DNA of 64,000 bases from NCBI GenBank assembly GCA_002425405.1, contig DIME01000183.1, positions 1 through 64,000 on the forward strand. The letters are read 5' to 3'. This DNA comes from Candidatus Accumulibacter vicinus. Lineage in GTDB: Bacteria > Pseudomonadota > Gammaproteobacteria > Burkholderiales > Rhodocyclaceae. Position numbers and translations under genes: made by a program. The notes under the pieces are model-generated. The model saw nothing but the letters and a program-made list of their open reading frames with translations, ran no database searches and was not told where the DNA came from. The stretch's first letter is position 1; each line of letters begins with the position of its first letter. Positions 26,731-37,148 of the stretch are shown here, piece by piece.

Positions 26731-27408
26731 ATGGGACCTCGGGTTTTGGCGATTACCCCGGAAATCAGCCAGGTCGGCGGGCCGGGCCTGACGCACGGCA
26801 ACGATGCGGCGGTCTACCTCGTCCACTTCGGCGAGCATGCGGCGCTGATCGACGCCGGTTGCGGCCGGGCGACCGATCGGCTGCTGCAGAACATCGAAGC
26901 GGCCGGCGTCGTGCCGGAGCAGATCCGGCACCTGCTGCTCACGCATTGCCACTACGACCACAGCGGCGGTGCCGCCGGCCTGCGACGGCGCTTCGGCTGG
27001 CCGGTGGCGCTGCACGCGCTCGAGGCGCCGTATCTGGAAAGCGGCGACGATCGGGTGAGCGCCGCCGCGTGGTACGGCGAGCATCTCGCAGCCTGCCCGG
27101 TCGATGTCCGGCTCGCCGACGGCGAGCGCTTTTTTCTTGGCCAGCGATCGCTTCAGGCGCTCCACCTGCCGGGGCACTCGCCCGGTTCGGTCGCCTATCT
27201 GGTCGAATCGGACGGTCGGCGAGTCGTTTTCGCCCAGGACGTGCATGGACCTCTGCACCCGGACCTGTTGTCCAAACGAAACGACTATCAGGCATCGCTG
27301 CGCAAGCTCCTGGCGCTGGAAGCCGACATCCTCTGCGAGGGGCACTTCGGCGTCTTCGTCGGACGAGCGGCGGTCGCCGCTTTCATCGAGCGCTTTGTCG
27401 AAGACTGA
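26731..27408 (+). CDS. MBL-fold metallo-hydrolase
   Basis: 225 aa, ATG after CAGGAGGAGTCAGGA. The metallo-beta-lactamase fold is clear: AALIDAGCG, the metal motif THCHYDHSGG, then LPGHSPGSVAY, VVFAQDVHG and LCEGHFG. These supply the His/Asp ligands of a di-metal centre. Family members include glyoxalase II-like, lactonase and alkylsulfatase-like hydrolases; nothing in the sequence picks a substrate. The longer upstream frame lacks conserved sequence, which supports this start. It lies 103 bases ahead of fumC on the same strand. Confidence 0.85.
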   Translation: MGPRVLAITPEISQVGGPGLTHGNDAAVYLVHFGEHAALIDAGCGRATDRLLQNIEAAGVVPEQIRHLLLTHCHYDHSGGAAGLRRRFGWPVALHALEAPYLESGDDRVSAAAWYGEHLAACPVDVRLADGERFFLGQRSLQALHLPGHSPGSVAYLVESDGRRVVFAQDVHGPLHPDLLSKRNDYQASLRKLLALEADILCEGHFGVFVGRAAVAAFIERFVED

Positions 27409-27511
27409 CTGCTCCGCGGCCGGGAAGGCGTCGGCGGTTGTACCGCATCATGGACAGGAGAATGGGCATGAACACTGACGGAAGGCGGGCTTTCCCACCC
27501 GGCGGTGGACG

Positions 27512-28918
<1,407 letters not shown>

Positions 28919-28967
28919 CTCGCCGATCAGCTGTGCTTGCCGCGGCTGCATACATGAATGCCGTTTT

Positions 28968-29177
28968 AAGCTGATCACCCGTTTCCGCGATGTCGCCGAT
29001 GACGACTCGCTGATCGGGAGGTTCGTCTGGCATGTGCCCGCACCCGTTCCACCCTCCGGGTACTGCTACAAGTACCGATTGGTATCTGTTGTCGCTGGGC
29101 AGCGCGTAATCGATTTTGACAACGAGAGCGGCAAGGGCGATCGCCACCCTGTAGTCTTGCCCCGCGGGCGAAGATAG
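28968..29177 (+). pseudogene. TumE-like (DUF6516) toxin relic
   Basis: A start-less frame ending at TAG 29175-29177 reads GRFVWHVPAPVPPSGYCYKY, then RLVSVVAGQRVIDFDNESGK and GDRHP. This is the core of DUF6516/TumE-family toxins (YKYRL, DNE.GKGD). No start codon with a ribosome site is present and the N-terminus is missing, so it is probably dead. The rest of 28919-29423 holds no other recognisable gene. It sits next to a live-looking toxin-antitoxin pair. Confidence 0.5.
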
Positions 29178-29423
29178 GGCCACTGATCTTCCGCGCTACT
29201 GCCCATCATCCCTTTACGCTCCAGTCCTGGATGACGCAGGCCAACCGACCCGTGCCAGGGTTTCGATCAAGGTGCGCTTGACGCCGAAATTGCGACACGC
29301 CGCCGCCTTGGGTTTTCCGACATGTCTCGGCATAACGATGGCCCGCCTTGTAACGTTCTGTGAGTAGCGCCAGGTAATGACAGCGTATATTTCATTAGTA
29401 TCAAATGACAGGAGGTTCCGATT

Positions 29424-29690
29424 ATGCCGAAACAAGTCATTTTTACGATGAAGCTGGAGCCCGAGTTGCGCGCCGAGTTCATGGCCGAAGCCGAGGCGGC
29501 CCATCGCCCGGCGTCGCAAGTGCTGCGCGAGCTCGTTCAGCGCCAGCGCGAGTCGCGCGAGTACGACAAGTTCTTGCGCCGCAAGGTCGAGGCCGGCCGG
29601 GCATCGATGCGCGCTGGATTGGGGCAGCCGAACGATGAAGTTGAGGCCGAATTCGCCGCCTGGCGTGCCAGTGTGGCAAGCCAGGCGTGA
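29424..29690 (+). CDS. Ribbon-helix-helix antitoxin
   Basis: 88 aa with a strong AGGAGG ribosome site 8 bases before the ATG. The N-terminus (KQVIFTMKLEPELRAEFMAE) is a ribbon-helix-helix DNA-binding fold. The C-terminal half (NDEVEAEFAAWRASVASQA) is the acidic, amphipathic tail that would wrap the toxin. It should repress its own promoter and neutralise the toxin encoded immediately downstream, whose GTG start overlaps this gene's TGA. The overlap and fold together make the antitoxin call firm. Confidence 0.85.
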   Translation: MPKQVIFTMKLEPELRAEFMAEAEAAHRPASQVLRELVQRQRESREYDKFLRRKVEAGRASMRAGLGQPNDEVEAEFAAWRASVASQA

Positions 29691-29977
29691 GGGTTGTTTG
29701 GACGCCTGAAGCGCAGCACGACCGTGCCGAAGTGTGGGACTACATCGCAGCCGACAATCCGCGCGCGGCGGCCCGGATAGATGAGATTTTGAGCGACGCG
29801 GCCGCCCGGTTGACCCAGCACCCCATGCTGGGCAAGCCGGGAACGATTCCCGGCACACGCGAGTTGATCCCGCACAAAAGCTATCGCTTGGTGTACCAGA
29901 TCGACGGCGAAACGGTGTGGATACTGCCCGCCTGTGGCCGCCTGTGCGCGATTAAGAAAGGATCATGGCCACGATGA
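29687..29977 (+). CDS. RelE/ParE-family toxin
   Basis: 96 aa, GTG start overlapping the antitoxin stop (GTGA). RelE/ParE fold: VVWTPEAQHDRAEVWDYIAA, ARIDEILSDAAARL, HPMLGKPG and ELIPHKSYRLVYQIDGETVW. ParE-type members inhibit gyrase and RelE-type members cut mRNA on the ribosome. The spacing and KSYRLVYQI strand favour ParE. The last ~20 residues (ILPACGRLCAIKKGSWPR) depart from the usual ILxVxHxxRQWP ending although the final WPR is kept. Two compensating indels may therefore have altered the C-terminus and possibly weakened the toxin. Confidence 0.8.
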   Translation: MRVVWTPEAQHDRAEVWDYIAADNPRAAARIDEILSDAAARLTQHPMLGKPGTIPGTRELIPHKSYRLVYQIDGETVWILPACGRLCAIKKGSWPR

Positions 29978-30324
29978 AACGGCGCGTTGACCGACTGCTT
30001 TCGAGCTAGACCGCGGCCGGCGGTAGGCGGCCAGAAGCGGTAATTCGTCCTCTGCGGTGAGCTGCCGGTGAGAGGGCTGCTCAACTCTGAAAGCGGCTGA
30101 AAGGGCAACGGAAGAAGGTCGGCCGAAGCCGTCGTTCGGCATGGTCCAATTCAGCGACCGCTAACGGCAAAGAACAGTATTCCAGAACAGCGCCAAAACG
30201 CCGGACACTCCGTCGGCCGCCAGTCTATTCGCAATCGGCGCGGCGTGGAGTTGCGTGGTAACTCCAGGATGCATAACCGCAAAATGGGAATGTTCGAGAT
30301 AATGCATCCTATTAGGGGGAAACC
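29978..30324. other. Intergenic region before the low-G+C TIR-like gene
   Basis: No gene is recognised. Base composition becomes more A+T-rich from about 30150 onward, matching the gene that follows. A perfect inverted repeat near the end is listed separately. Confidence 0.5.
30266..30310 (+). promoter_or_regulatory. Inverted repeat upstream of the TIR-like/TPR gene
   Basis: Perfect 9-bp arms AGGATGCAT (30266-30274) and ATGCATCCT (30302-30310) are separated by 27 bases and end 14 bases before the ATG. The arms could be an operator half-site pair or an mRNA hairpin masking the ribosome site (AGGGGG at 30314). Function is not shown. Confidence 0.45.
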
Positions 30325-32286
30325 ATGATGAAATCGATCAGCGCTTTTGTAGGGCATAGCTTCACGGAGGACGATGCAACCGTTGTTAACGCGGTTCTAA
30401 ACTACCTGTCACGTGTGGCCGAGTTGAATCCATCCTTTTCGTGGACTCACGCAAAGCACCCTGAACCTATATCGGTTGACGAAAAGGTCTTGGCTCTTCT
30501 CGAAGGAAAGAACCTATTTATTGGCATCTGCACACGCAAGGAACGAGTCGTTTCTTCCAATGCGCTCTCGTCTTGCTGGATGTCTCGCCAGAAACTGGCC
30601 GTCAAGGCAAATGCCCTTGAATGGAAAACGTCCGATTGGATAATCCAGGAAATTGGATTGGCCATCGGTCGCGGGATGGACATCATTCTTCTCGTCGAGG
30701 AGGGTATCCGCTCGCCGGGAGCGCTACAAGGAAATATCGAGCACATCTCACTGCACCGAGATGCGCCCGAACGATCATTCGACGCCTTGCTGGCGATGCT
30801 TGCTACCCTTACTCCTCGGCCAACTGACGGTGCTGCCGCAGCCGTGCCTCCAAGTTCGAGCGAGCCGGAAAAGTCGACCGATCACCCTGAACATGATCGG
30901 ATTACGCCCAAACCCGAGTGGAATCGAGACGACTTCGAATTTGCAATGATGCATTGCGTTGCAACGAAGAACGATCAAGCGAAAGAGGTAATCGATAATG
31001 CGTTCCTTGCGTCCAAGGCAGGTGCCTCTGAAAAAGACAAAACGGAATGGTTAGCCTACAAGGAATATATCTGCATCGCACTTGGGCGTGGCGGCGATCT
31101 CTCAAGGCTTGAAGCGATTGCAACTGAATTGCCAGACAATGCCAACGTAACACTGCATCTGGCACGGAGCTATGCCCGATATGACGAACACGGAAAGGCT
31201 GCGTCTCTTTACCAGGCCGCCGCAGGACAGACCAAGTCAGTTATCTCCAAAATTGAACTGCTCGGTCAAGCAGCCCTATGTTTCGAAAAGGCAGGCAAGA
31301 AGGCAGACGCCGATCGATTGGCGAGCCAAATCCGGACTATCTGTGCAGACGCACATGAAGGTGAGATGGAACTTCTGCGCGCCGAGAAGGGCCTCGCGGA
31401 GTTCCGAAAGGATGATGACACCGAAATTGGATTGATGGAACGGCAGCTTGAACTGAATCCTACTGACAACGAAACCCGGTTTGGCCTCGCGTACAAGTAC
31501 TCAAGTATTGGCCGGGCCAACATGGCCGCTTATCACTACTCACGAATTCGAACGTCTGCGAGAAGTGCTATTGCATGGAACAACTTCGGCGCCGCGCTTG
31601 AGTCGCTGAAATTGCCGGTGAAAGCCGTCAAGGCCTATCGGAATTCTGCTCACTTCGGCGAGACACTCGCCATGAGTAATCTTGCGCACCAATTTCTGAA
31701 CGCCGGTTTTGTTGACGAAGCCAAACAGGTTCTTGATGAAGCTTTGCGCGTCACCGACCACCACAAGAACGTTGACAAGGCCTTGGGAGTTATTCGTGAC
31801 CGTGTGGACGATGAAGAAAACCAGGAGACGTCGGTATACGAAAAGGCAAAGCCCGTTAGCGAATTCTTCCGATCTTTTGGGCAGGCACGAATCAAACCCC
31901 TCGTGATCGGATTGCAGGGAACATGGAAAACTCCTAGCTGCGATGTTGTAGTTCAGATAGATGGAACTTCTGTCGTAGCACGTGGCACGTATGAGGTCAC
32001 GGCAACCGGACTTCTTGCAGCCGCGTTTATGGATACAAGAGCACCTGACTCCGCGCCGGTGAAATACTTTTTGGAATATCGGGGCGATCTCTACGGCCAA
32101 ACGGTCAGTGGAACTGTTTCTCGCGGACCAGTCAGCACCACAAAATCGGCTGCCGCCTCAACACTCCTTGGTGCCGAAACCAAACCGACGTTCTTGATGT
32201 GGCTCGGCGATTCCGGAACTGTGATTTACGTCATGGAACGTCCAACGCCAGACGGATCTCGCTTCTATCAGCTCGAGAGAATTTAG
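30325..32286 (+). CDS. TIR-like/TPR effector protein, probably acquired
   Basis: 653 aa in DNA visibly less G+C-rich than its neighbours. Residues 4-165 look TIR-like: ISAFVGHSFTEDDATVVNAV, then LLEGKNLFIGICTRKE, WIIQEIGLAIGRGMDIILLV. A Glu in the QEIGLA helix is where a TIR catalytic Glu would be. Residues ~215-495 are TPR-like helical repeats (LGRGGDLSRLEAIA, FGLAYKYSSIGRANMAAYHY). The C-terminal ~125 residues are beta-rich (GLQGTWKTPSCDVVVQIDGT) and unassigned. The layout suits a stand-alone stress or phage-sensing effector. ATG 30325 or 30328 are both possible. It sits between toxin-antitoxin genes, which suits horizontal transfer. Confidence 0.7.
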   Translation: MMKSISAFVGHSFTEDDATVVNAVLNYLSRVAELNPSFSWTHAKHPEPISVDEKVLALLEGKNLFIGICTRKERVVSSNALSSCWMSRQKLAVKANALEWKTSDWIIQEIGLAIGRGMDIILLVEEGIRSPGALQGNIEHISLHRDAPERSFDALLAMLATLTPRPTDGAAAAVPPSSSEPEKSTDHPEHDRITPKPEWNRDDFEFAMMHCVATKNDQAKEVIDNAFLASKAGASEKDKTEWLAYKEYICIALGRGGDLSRLEAIATELPDNANVTLHLARSYARYDEHGKAASLYQAAAGQTKSVISKIELLGQAALCFEKAGKKADADRLASQIRTICADAHEGEMELLRAEKGLAEFRKDDDTEIGLMERQLELNPTDNETRFGLAYKYSSIGRANMAAYHYSRIRTSARSAIAWNNFGAALESLKLPVKAVKAYRNSAHFGETLAMSNLAHQFLNAGFVDEAKQVLDEALRVTDHHKNVDKALGVIRDRVDDEENQETSVYEKAKPVSEFFRSFGQARIKPLVIGLQGTWKTPSCDVVVQIDGTSVVARGTYEVTATGLLAAAFMDTRAPDSAPVKYFLEYRGDLYGQTVSGTVSRGPVSTTKSAAASTLLGAETKPTFLMWLGDSGTVIYVMERPTPDGSRFYQLERI

Positions 32287-32350
32287 CTTCGACGACTTCA
32301 AAGTCACTTACGCGCTCGCGTTTCATGGCCTCAAATCGATAAAGTCGAGC

Positions 32351-32847
32351 TCAGAGCTTCCCGCTGCTCAGGCGCAGCATCAGCGTCATGGGGTGTGCCG
32401 GCGAAGCCCGAAATCCGTAATGCTCGTAGAACTGCCTGGCTTGGTCGTGAATGGCGTGCACCAGCAAGGCTCTGACTCCCGCGTTTTGCGACACGACCAC
32501 CGCCCGATTGACGGCATCCTGCAGCAACGCGGCGCCAAGTTTGATGCCTTGGGCGCGACGATCGACGGCGAGCCGGGCCAGCACCATCACCGGCCCTGGG
32601 TCGGGCCTATTGCGCCGCACTGAACTTGTGGCCCCGTCTGGTGTGACACAGCGCCGGCAGCCATCGCGTAATAGCCGTGGATGCGAAGGCCTTGATCGGT
32701 GACCACGAACGTGCGGCTGGCGCCGGTCAACTGGTTGGCCATGGCCCGTCGTTTGAGCCACTCATCGAGCACATCTTCGCCGCACTCGAATTCATCCGTG
32801 CGGTGCGCCGCCGTCAGTGGCTGCGGCGCGCCGAGTTGAAGGTTCAT
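32351..32847 (-). pseudogene. Frameshifted TacT-like GNAT acetyltransferase toxin
   Basis: From the ATG at 32847 the first frame reads the GNAT N-terminus: HRTDEFECGEDVLDEWLKRR, RTFVVTDQGLRIHGYYAMAA. Near 32640-32660 the coding shifts frame and continues as NRPDPGPVMVLARLAVDRRA, IKLGAALLQDAVNRA and HDQARQFYEHYGFRASPAHP. A single indel is enough to explain this. TacT toxins acetylate aminoacyl-tRNA. The acetyl-CoA-binding and catalytic parts fall after the break, so the product should be inactive unless a sequencing error is responsible. Its start overlaps the TacA-like gene by ATGA. Confidence 0.8.
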
Positions 32848-33122
32848 GCCTGGGTGGCTTCTGTTTCCCAAGGCGCCTTGACGGCCATGAGGCGCTCAAG
32901 CCCCGGATTGTCGGCGGGTGGCGCGTCGAGCATAGCGGTGAACTGTCGGAACTTGTCGGCGTCCAGATTGAAGAAAAGCTGGTCGAGCACCACCGATTGA
33001 GCTCTGTCGCAGGCGGCTTCGAGCATGAAGTCGGACCGGTTCTTGCCCAACAGGCGTGCCGCGTGATCAATCAAGTCGCGCTGCTCGGGAAGTGCACGCA
33101 GGTTGATGGCGGCAGCACGCAT
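32844..33122 (-). CDS. TacA-like DUF1778 antitoxin
   Basis: 92 aa. A ribbon-helix-helix N-terminus (MRAAAINLRALPEQRDLIDH AARLLG) is followed by the DUF1778 helix NRSDFMLEAACDRAQSVVLD and a C-terminal toxin-binding tail ending near LERLMAVKAPWE. The start at 33122 is chosen because AGGAGG lies six bases upstream (33128-33133 in plus coordinates); the ATG at 33140 has none. It should repress the operon and neutralise the acetyltransferase downstream. It remains intact although the toxin is broken. Confidence 0.85.
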   Translation of the reverse strand: MRAAAINLRALPEQRDLIDHAARLLGKNRSDFMLEAACDRAQSVVLDQLFFNLDADKFRQFTAMLDAPPADNPGLERLMAVKAPWETEATQA

Positions 33123-33140
33123 GCGATCCTCCTTTGACAT

Positions 33141-33188
33141 CTACACAAAGAACACCTCCATCGTATGGTCGTGTGTAGCTGTGGTCAA
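33141..33188 (-). promoter_or_regulatory. Sigma-70 promoter and operator of the TacAT-like operon
   Basis: On the minus strand TTGACC (33188-33183), a 17-base spacer and TACGAT (33165-33160) form a good sigma-70 promoter. Inverted arms CTACAC (33141-33146) and GTGTAG (33173-33178) straddle it. One arm lies in the spacer, as expected for an operator bound by the RHH antitoxin. Confidence 0.6.
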
Positions 33189-33456
33189 TACGCAGCCTTG
33201 TCCAGGCCACCAAGGAAATGGTTGAATCCTGAGCCCGCAACGCATCGGGAGGTTGTCTTATGCCGGAGTTTTGGGTACATTCGCGCCCTTGCGTTGCAGG
33301 GATTGGCAACGCTGATCCTGGTCCGTGATCTTGCGGCCATTGTGCTGCGCTACGGCTGCTGACTCATTGCTCCGCCGAGAGAGAGCGTCAACTGGAAACC
33401 ATCGAAACCGCCTCTCGCCGGGCTCTTCCGCAGAAGCACATGCCGCCACGACCGGC

Positions 33457-35370
33457 ATGAGCTTGCTCGCTACCCCCGCAAACATCGACCGCGCGCCCGT
33501 GCGGGGCTGGTGCCTGGCCGCCATTGCCGCCGCGCTCGCCGATGTCCTGATGTTCGTGATCCTGGATCGTGCCGGCGTGTCGCTCGAGCCTGCGCAGGCG
33601 CTGGCCTTTGCCGCCGCGCTGTTGGCCGCGCTCGGCGTGCTACGGAGCTTCGCCTGCGAGCATCGCTGGACGACGCTGTGCTTTGTCGTCGCACTCGCCT
33701 ATCCGCTGCGCGCCGGCGTGCTCTCGCTGTTGGCGGCGCAGGGGTCGCCTCTCGTCGCGATCGTGCCAGCGGCGCTGGCGGGTGCGCTGACCCTGCTGCT
33801 CGGCGGCAGGGTGATTGCTGCGGGGACGCGCCGCCAGGATTTCGCCATTGCGGTGCCGCTGGCGGTCATCTATCTGCTGGTGCTGCGCCTGGTCTACCTC
33901 GGGCAGATCGAGCTGGCTCCGCAGGAGGCGTACTACTGGAACTATTCGCAGCATCTCGACATCGGCTACCTCGACCATCCGCCGCTGGTCGCCTGGCTGA
34001 TCGCCGCCACCCTTGCCCTTGGCGATGGCGAGTTCTTCGTGCGCCTGCCGGCAGTGCTCTCCTGGGCGGTGATGCTTGCTTTCAGCGTCGCTTTTGCGCA
34101 GGACATGGCAGGGCGCGGCAACGCCCTGCGTACCGCCCTGCTGGCCGCGACGCTGCCGTTCTGCTTCGGCATCGGAGTGATGATCACGCCCGATGCGCCC
34201 CTCGCCGCCGCCTGGGCGGCGGCGCTGTTTTTCCTGCAGCGCGCACTGCTCGGCGAAAGCAGGGTGGCCTGGCTCGGCGCCGGGCTGGCGATCGGCATCG
34301 GCATGCTTGCCAAGTACTCGATGGTGCTGGTGCCGGCAGCCGCTTTCGTTTTCATGCTCGTCGATGCGCGTTCGCGCCGCAGCCTGCTCTCGGCGTGGGC
34401 CTGGGGGGGCGTGCTCGTCGCGCTGCTGGTGTTCTCGCCGGTCATCGTCTGGAACCTCCAGCACGACTGGGCGTCGTTCGCCTTTCAAGGTTCGCGACGG
34501 CTGGCGGCGCGGGCACCGCAGTTCAGTCTGCCGGAGTTCCTGGCTGCTGCGCTCCTGCTGCTGACGCCGCTTGGCGTGCTCGCCCTGTGGCGGCTGTGGC
34601 GACCGCGCGGCGACATGAGTGCCACTTTTCAGGCAACGCTGGCCAACGACGAGCGGACCTTGCTGACCGGACGGCGACGCCTGTTCATGCTGGTCTTGAC
34701 GCTGCTGCCGCTGCTCGTCTTCGCGATATCGAGCCTGCGCGCGGAGACCAAGTTTCACTGGACCGGGCCGATCTGGCTGGCGATCCTGCCGGTGCTCGCG
34801 GCGACGATGACCCGGCCGGGACTCGGCGAAGGCACGCTCGATCGCCTGCTCGCCCGCGGCTGGGTGCCCCTGCTGCAGGCGCTGATGCTGGTCTACGCCT
34901 ACGGCCTGTTCTACTACCCGGTCTGGGGGCTGGCCGGCCTGCGCGCCCACCACGACTATCTGGAAATGGGTTGGCGCGACCTGCGCGAACAGGTGCAGGC
35001 GATCGAGGAAGCGGTACTCCTTGAAACCGGCCGCCGTCCCGCCGTCGTCGGCCTCGACAGGCACAACACCGCCGACGAAATGGCCTTTTACGATCCGCGT
35101 GGCGACGGTGCCCGCGACACCGCCAGCCGGCACCTCTTCTTCAATGAAAACGCCGTGATGTACGAATTCTGGTTTCCGCGTTCGGCATTTGCCGGGCGCG
35201 ATCTGATCGCGGTCTCGGGCTGGCGCGGCAACCTCGAAGATCCGCGTCTGCTTGCCACGGCCACGCGCCTCGGCCCGGTGCAGGCGCTTACTGCCAGGAA
35301 AGGCGGGGTCATCGTCGCTACCTACCATGCGCGGGTGGTCTATGGCTATCGTCCGGCACCGCTGCCATGA
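33457..35370 (+). CDS. GT39/ArnT-like membrane glycosyltransferase
   Basis: 637 aa with about twelve membrane helices. The first large periplasmic loop has the GT39/PMT signature region IELAPQEAYYWNYSQHLDIG followed by YLDHPPLVAWLI. ArnT-type enzymes have D/E-E-A-Y-Y-W here, so the first acidic residue is Gln. These enzymes transfer sugars from polyprenyl-phosphate carriers to lipid A, glycans or proteins at the outer face of the inner membrane. ATG 33457 is chosen because membrane-protein sequence starts after it; the longer upstream frame is not conserved-looking. It is the first gene of a three-gene operon with ATGA-type overlaps. Confidence 0.85.
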   Translation: MSLLATPANIDRAPVRGWCLAAIAAALADVLMFVILDRAGVSLEPAQALAFAAALLAALGVLRSFACEHRWTTLCFVVALAYPLRAGVLSLLAAQGSPLVAIVPAALAGALTLLLGGRVIAAGTRRQDFAIAVPLAVIYLLVLRLVYLGQIELAPQEAYYWNYSQHLDIGYLDHPPLVAWLIAATLALGDGEFFVRLPAVLSWAVMLAFSVAFAQDMAGRGNALRTALLAATLPFCFGIGVMITPDAPLAAAWAAALFFLQRALLGESRVAWLGAGLAIGIGMLAKYSMVLVPAAAFVFMLVDARSRRSLLSAWAWGGVLVALLVFSPVIVWNLQHDWASFAFQGSRRLAARAPQFSLPEFLAAALLLLTPLGVLALWRLWRPRGDMSATFQATLANDERTLLTGRRRLFMLVLTLLPLLVFAISSLRAETKFHWTGPIWLAILPVLAATMTRPGLGEGTLDRLLARGWVPLLQALMLVYAYGLFYYPVWGLAGLRAHHDYLEMGWRDLREQVQAIEEAVLLETGRRPAVVGLDRHNTADEMAFYDPRGDGARDTASRHLFFNENAVMYEFWFPRSAFAGRDLIAVSGWRGNLEDPRLLATATRLGPVQALTARKGGVIVATYHARVVYGYRPAPLP

Positions 35371-36617
35371 TGAACATCAAGCTTCAGCGTGCCATCGATC
35401 GCTATCTCGGCGTGCCGCTGTGCGCGTTCGCGTCGCTGCTCGAACGGCTGCGCGCGTGGCGTGCGGCGCCGCAACGACCCGTATCGCCACCGCAGCGCAT
35501 CGTCGTGATCCTGCTCTCGGAGATGGGCAGCCTGGTCCTCGCACAACCGATGTTCGCGCTGCTGCGCGCACGTTACCCGGCAGCCTCGCTGCATGTCCTG
35601 CTGTTCGGCAAGAATCGCGAGGTTCTCGATCTGATGGCCAGCGTCCCGCCGGAGAACGTCATCGCCATCGACGACCGCTCGCTGGGTGGGCTGCTGCGCA
35701 CACTCCTCGCCGCGGTCCGCAGCTTGCGCCAGTTGCAACCGGATGCGGTGCTCGACTGCGAACTCTTCGCACGCATCAGCAGTCTGCTGTCGTGGCTGTC
35801 CGGGGCGCCGCTGCGGGTCGGTTTTCACCGCCACACGCAGGAAGGGCTGTACCGCGGTTCGTTCATCAACCGGCCGGTGCTCTACAACCCGTATCGCCAC
35901 CTGTCGCTGCAGTTCCTGACGCTGGCGCGGGCGATCGAATCGCAGACCCATCCGCTCGACAAGGAGAGCCTCGACGAGGGCCCGCTGCCGTTGCCGGCGC
36001 TGTTGCCGGCATTCCGGACGGGCGAGGTCGAGGCCTTCGGCACGCGCTTTTGCGAAGACTTTCCGCTCATCGCGGGCCGGCGGCTGGCGCTGCTCTATCC
36101 GAGCGGCGGCATTCTGCCGATCCGCGCCTGGCCGGTGGCGAACTGGCGGCAGGTGGCCAGCGGTCTGCTCGCCGAGGGCTACGCCGTGGCGATCATCGGC
36201 CTGCCCTCCGACAAGGCGCTCGGTCGAGCACTCGCCGAAGCAGTCGCACATCCCGACTGCATCGACCTGACGGGGTACACGAAATCGGTGCGCGAACTCG
36301 TCGCGCTGCTCGGGATCGCCGCGCTGCTGGTCACCAACGACGGCGGGCCGGCGCAGTTTTCTTCGCTGACCGGGGTGCCGACGGTGGCCTTGTTCGGCCC
36401 CGAGACCCCGCTGCTCTACGGCCCGCTCGGCGAGCACGCGTGCTGCCTGCACCTCGCACTTCCCTGCTCGCCCTGCCTGACCGCGTACAATCACCGCAAC
36501 TCGCCGTGCGACGGCGACAACCAGTGCCTGCAGCGGATTGCGCCGGCGCAGGTGCTCGCCGAGGCGCGCATCGTCGTCACCCGTGCCCATCCGCCGGCTG
36601 ATCGGGATGTGGCATGA
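35367..36617 (+). CDS. GT9 heptosyltransferase-family protein
   Basis: 416 aa, GT-B fold. The N-terminal domain starts at RIVVILLSEMGSLVLAQPMF, the usual heptosyltransferase strand (normally with GDxxL). The C-terminal domain has ALLYPSGGILPIRAWPVANW, VAIIGLPSDKALG and LLVTNDGGPAQFSSLTGVPTVALFGPE, where the DGGPxH pattern is changed to DGGPAQ. A Cys-rich stretch (CSPCLTAYNHRNSPCDGDNQ) resembles that of WaaF/RfaQ-like enzymes. It probably adds a heptose or related sugar to LPS or another glycan. The start overlaps the GT39 stop by four bases. Confidence 0.83.
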   Translation: MMNIKLQRAIDRYLGVPLCAFASLLERLRAWRAAPQRPVSPPQRIVVILLSEMGSLVLAQPMFALLRARYPAASLHVLLFGKNREVLDLMASVPPENVIAIDDRSLGGLLRTLLAAVRSLRQLQPDAVLDCELFARISSLLSWLSGAPLRVGFHRHTQEGLYRGSFINRPVLYNPYRHLSLQFLTLARAIESQTHPLDKESLDEGPLPLPALLPAFRTGEVEAFGTRFCEDFPLIAGRRLALLYPSGGILPIRAWPVANWRQVASGLLAEGYAVAIIGLPSDKALGRALAEAVAHPDCIDLTGYTKSVRELVALLGIAALLVTNDGGPAQFSSLTGVPTVALFGPETPLLYGPLGEHACCLHLALPCSPCLTAYNHRNSPCDGDNQCLQRIAPAQVLAEARIVVTRAHPPADRDVA

Positions 36618-37135
36618 CGTGCTTCGAGAGGCTCCGGCAACTGCCGCTGCTGGGCCGTCTGTTGCGTCACCGATTCATCAAGTTCGGGATCGTCGGCGCG
36701 TCCGGGACGCTGGTCAACGTGGCCGTCCTCTATCTCGCGCAGGAGACCCTGTGGGTGACCATCACGCCGCCGTCGCTGCGCCTCAACCTGTCGCTGGCGG
36801 TCGCGATCTTCTTCGCCACAATCAACAACTTCCTGCTCAACCGCGCCTGGACCTGGCTCGATCGGCGGCCGCATGTGCACACCCCGATCCTCCTGCAGTT
36901 CGGCCAATACACGATCGCCTGCTGGCTGGGCATCGCACTGCAGTTCGCGCTGACACACGCCTTCGCCAGTCACCTGCATTATCTGCTGGCGAACGTGCTG
37001 GCGATCATCATCGCCAGCATCGCCAACTTCGTGCTCAATGATCACTGGACCTTCGGCCGCCTGCGTCTGCTGATCCGCCGCTGGCGTCGCCAGCACCCGC
37101 AGCACGGCGAGTCGATCGGGCCGCCAAGACGATGA
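36614..37135 (+). CDS. GtrA-family membrane protein
   Basis: 173 aa with four hydrophobic helices and the GtrA-family features FIKFGIVGASGTLVNVAVLY, FFATINNFLLNRAWTW and IANFVLNDHWTF. GtrA proteins are thought to flip or bind polyprenyl-linked sugars for glycan decoration, matching the two glycosyltransferases upstream. Its ATG overlaps the GT9 stop as ATGA. It ends 13 bases from the convergent folE. Confidence 0.88.
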   Translation: MTCFERLRQLPLLGRLLRHRFIKFGIVGASGTLVNVAVLYLAQETLWVTITPPSLRLNLSLAVAIFFATINNFLLNRAWTWLDRRPHVHTPILLQFGQYTIACWLGIALQFALTHAFASHLHYLLANVLAIIIASIANFVLNDHWTFGRLRLLIRRWRRQHPQHGESIGPPRR

Positions 37136-37148
37136 ACAAGCTCTGTTT

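Noticed and set aside
33640..35328. Long minus-strand frame opposite the GT39 gene
   Set aside because: Low-complexity Arg/Gln-rich translation with no motifs; the plus frame is a normal multi-helix membrane protein with an ArnT-like loop.
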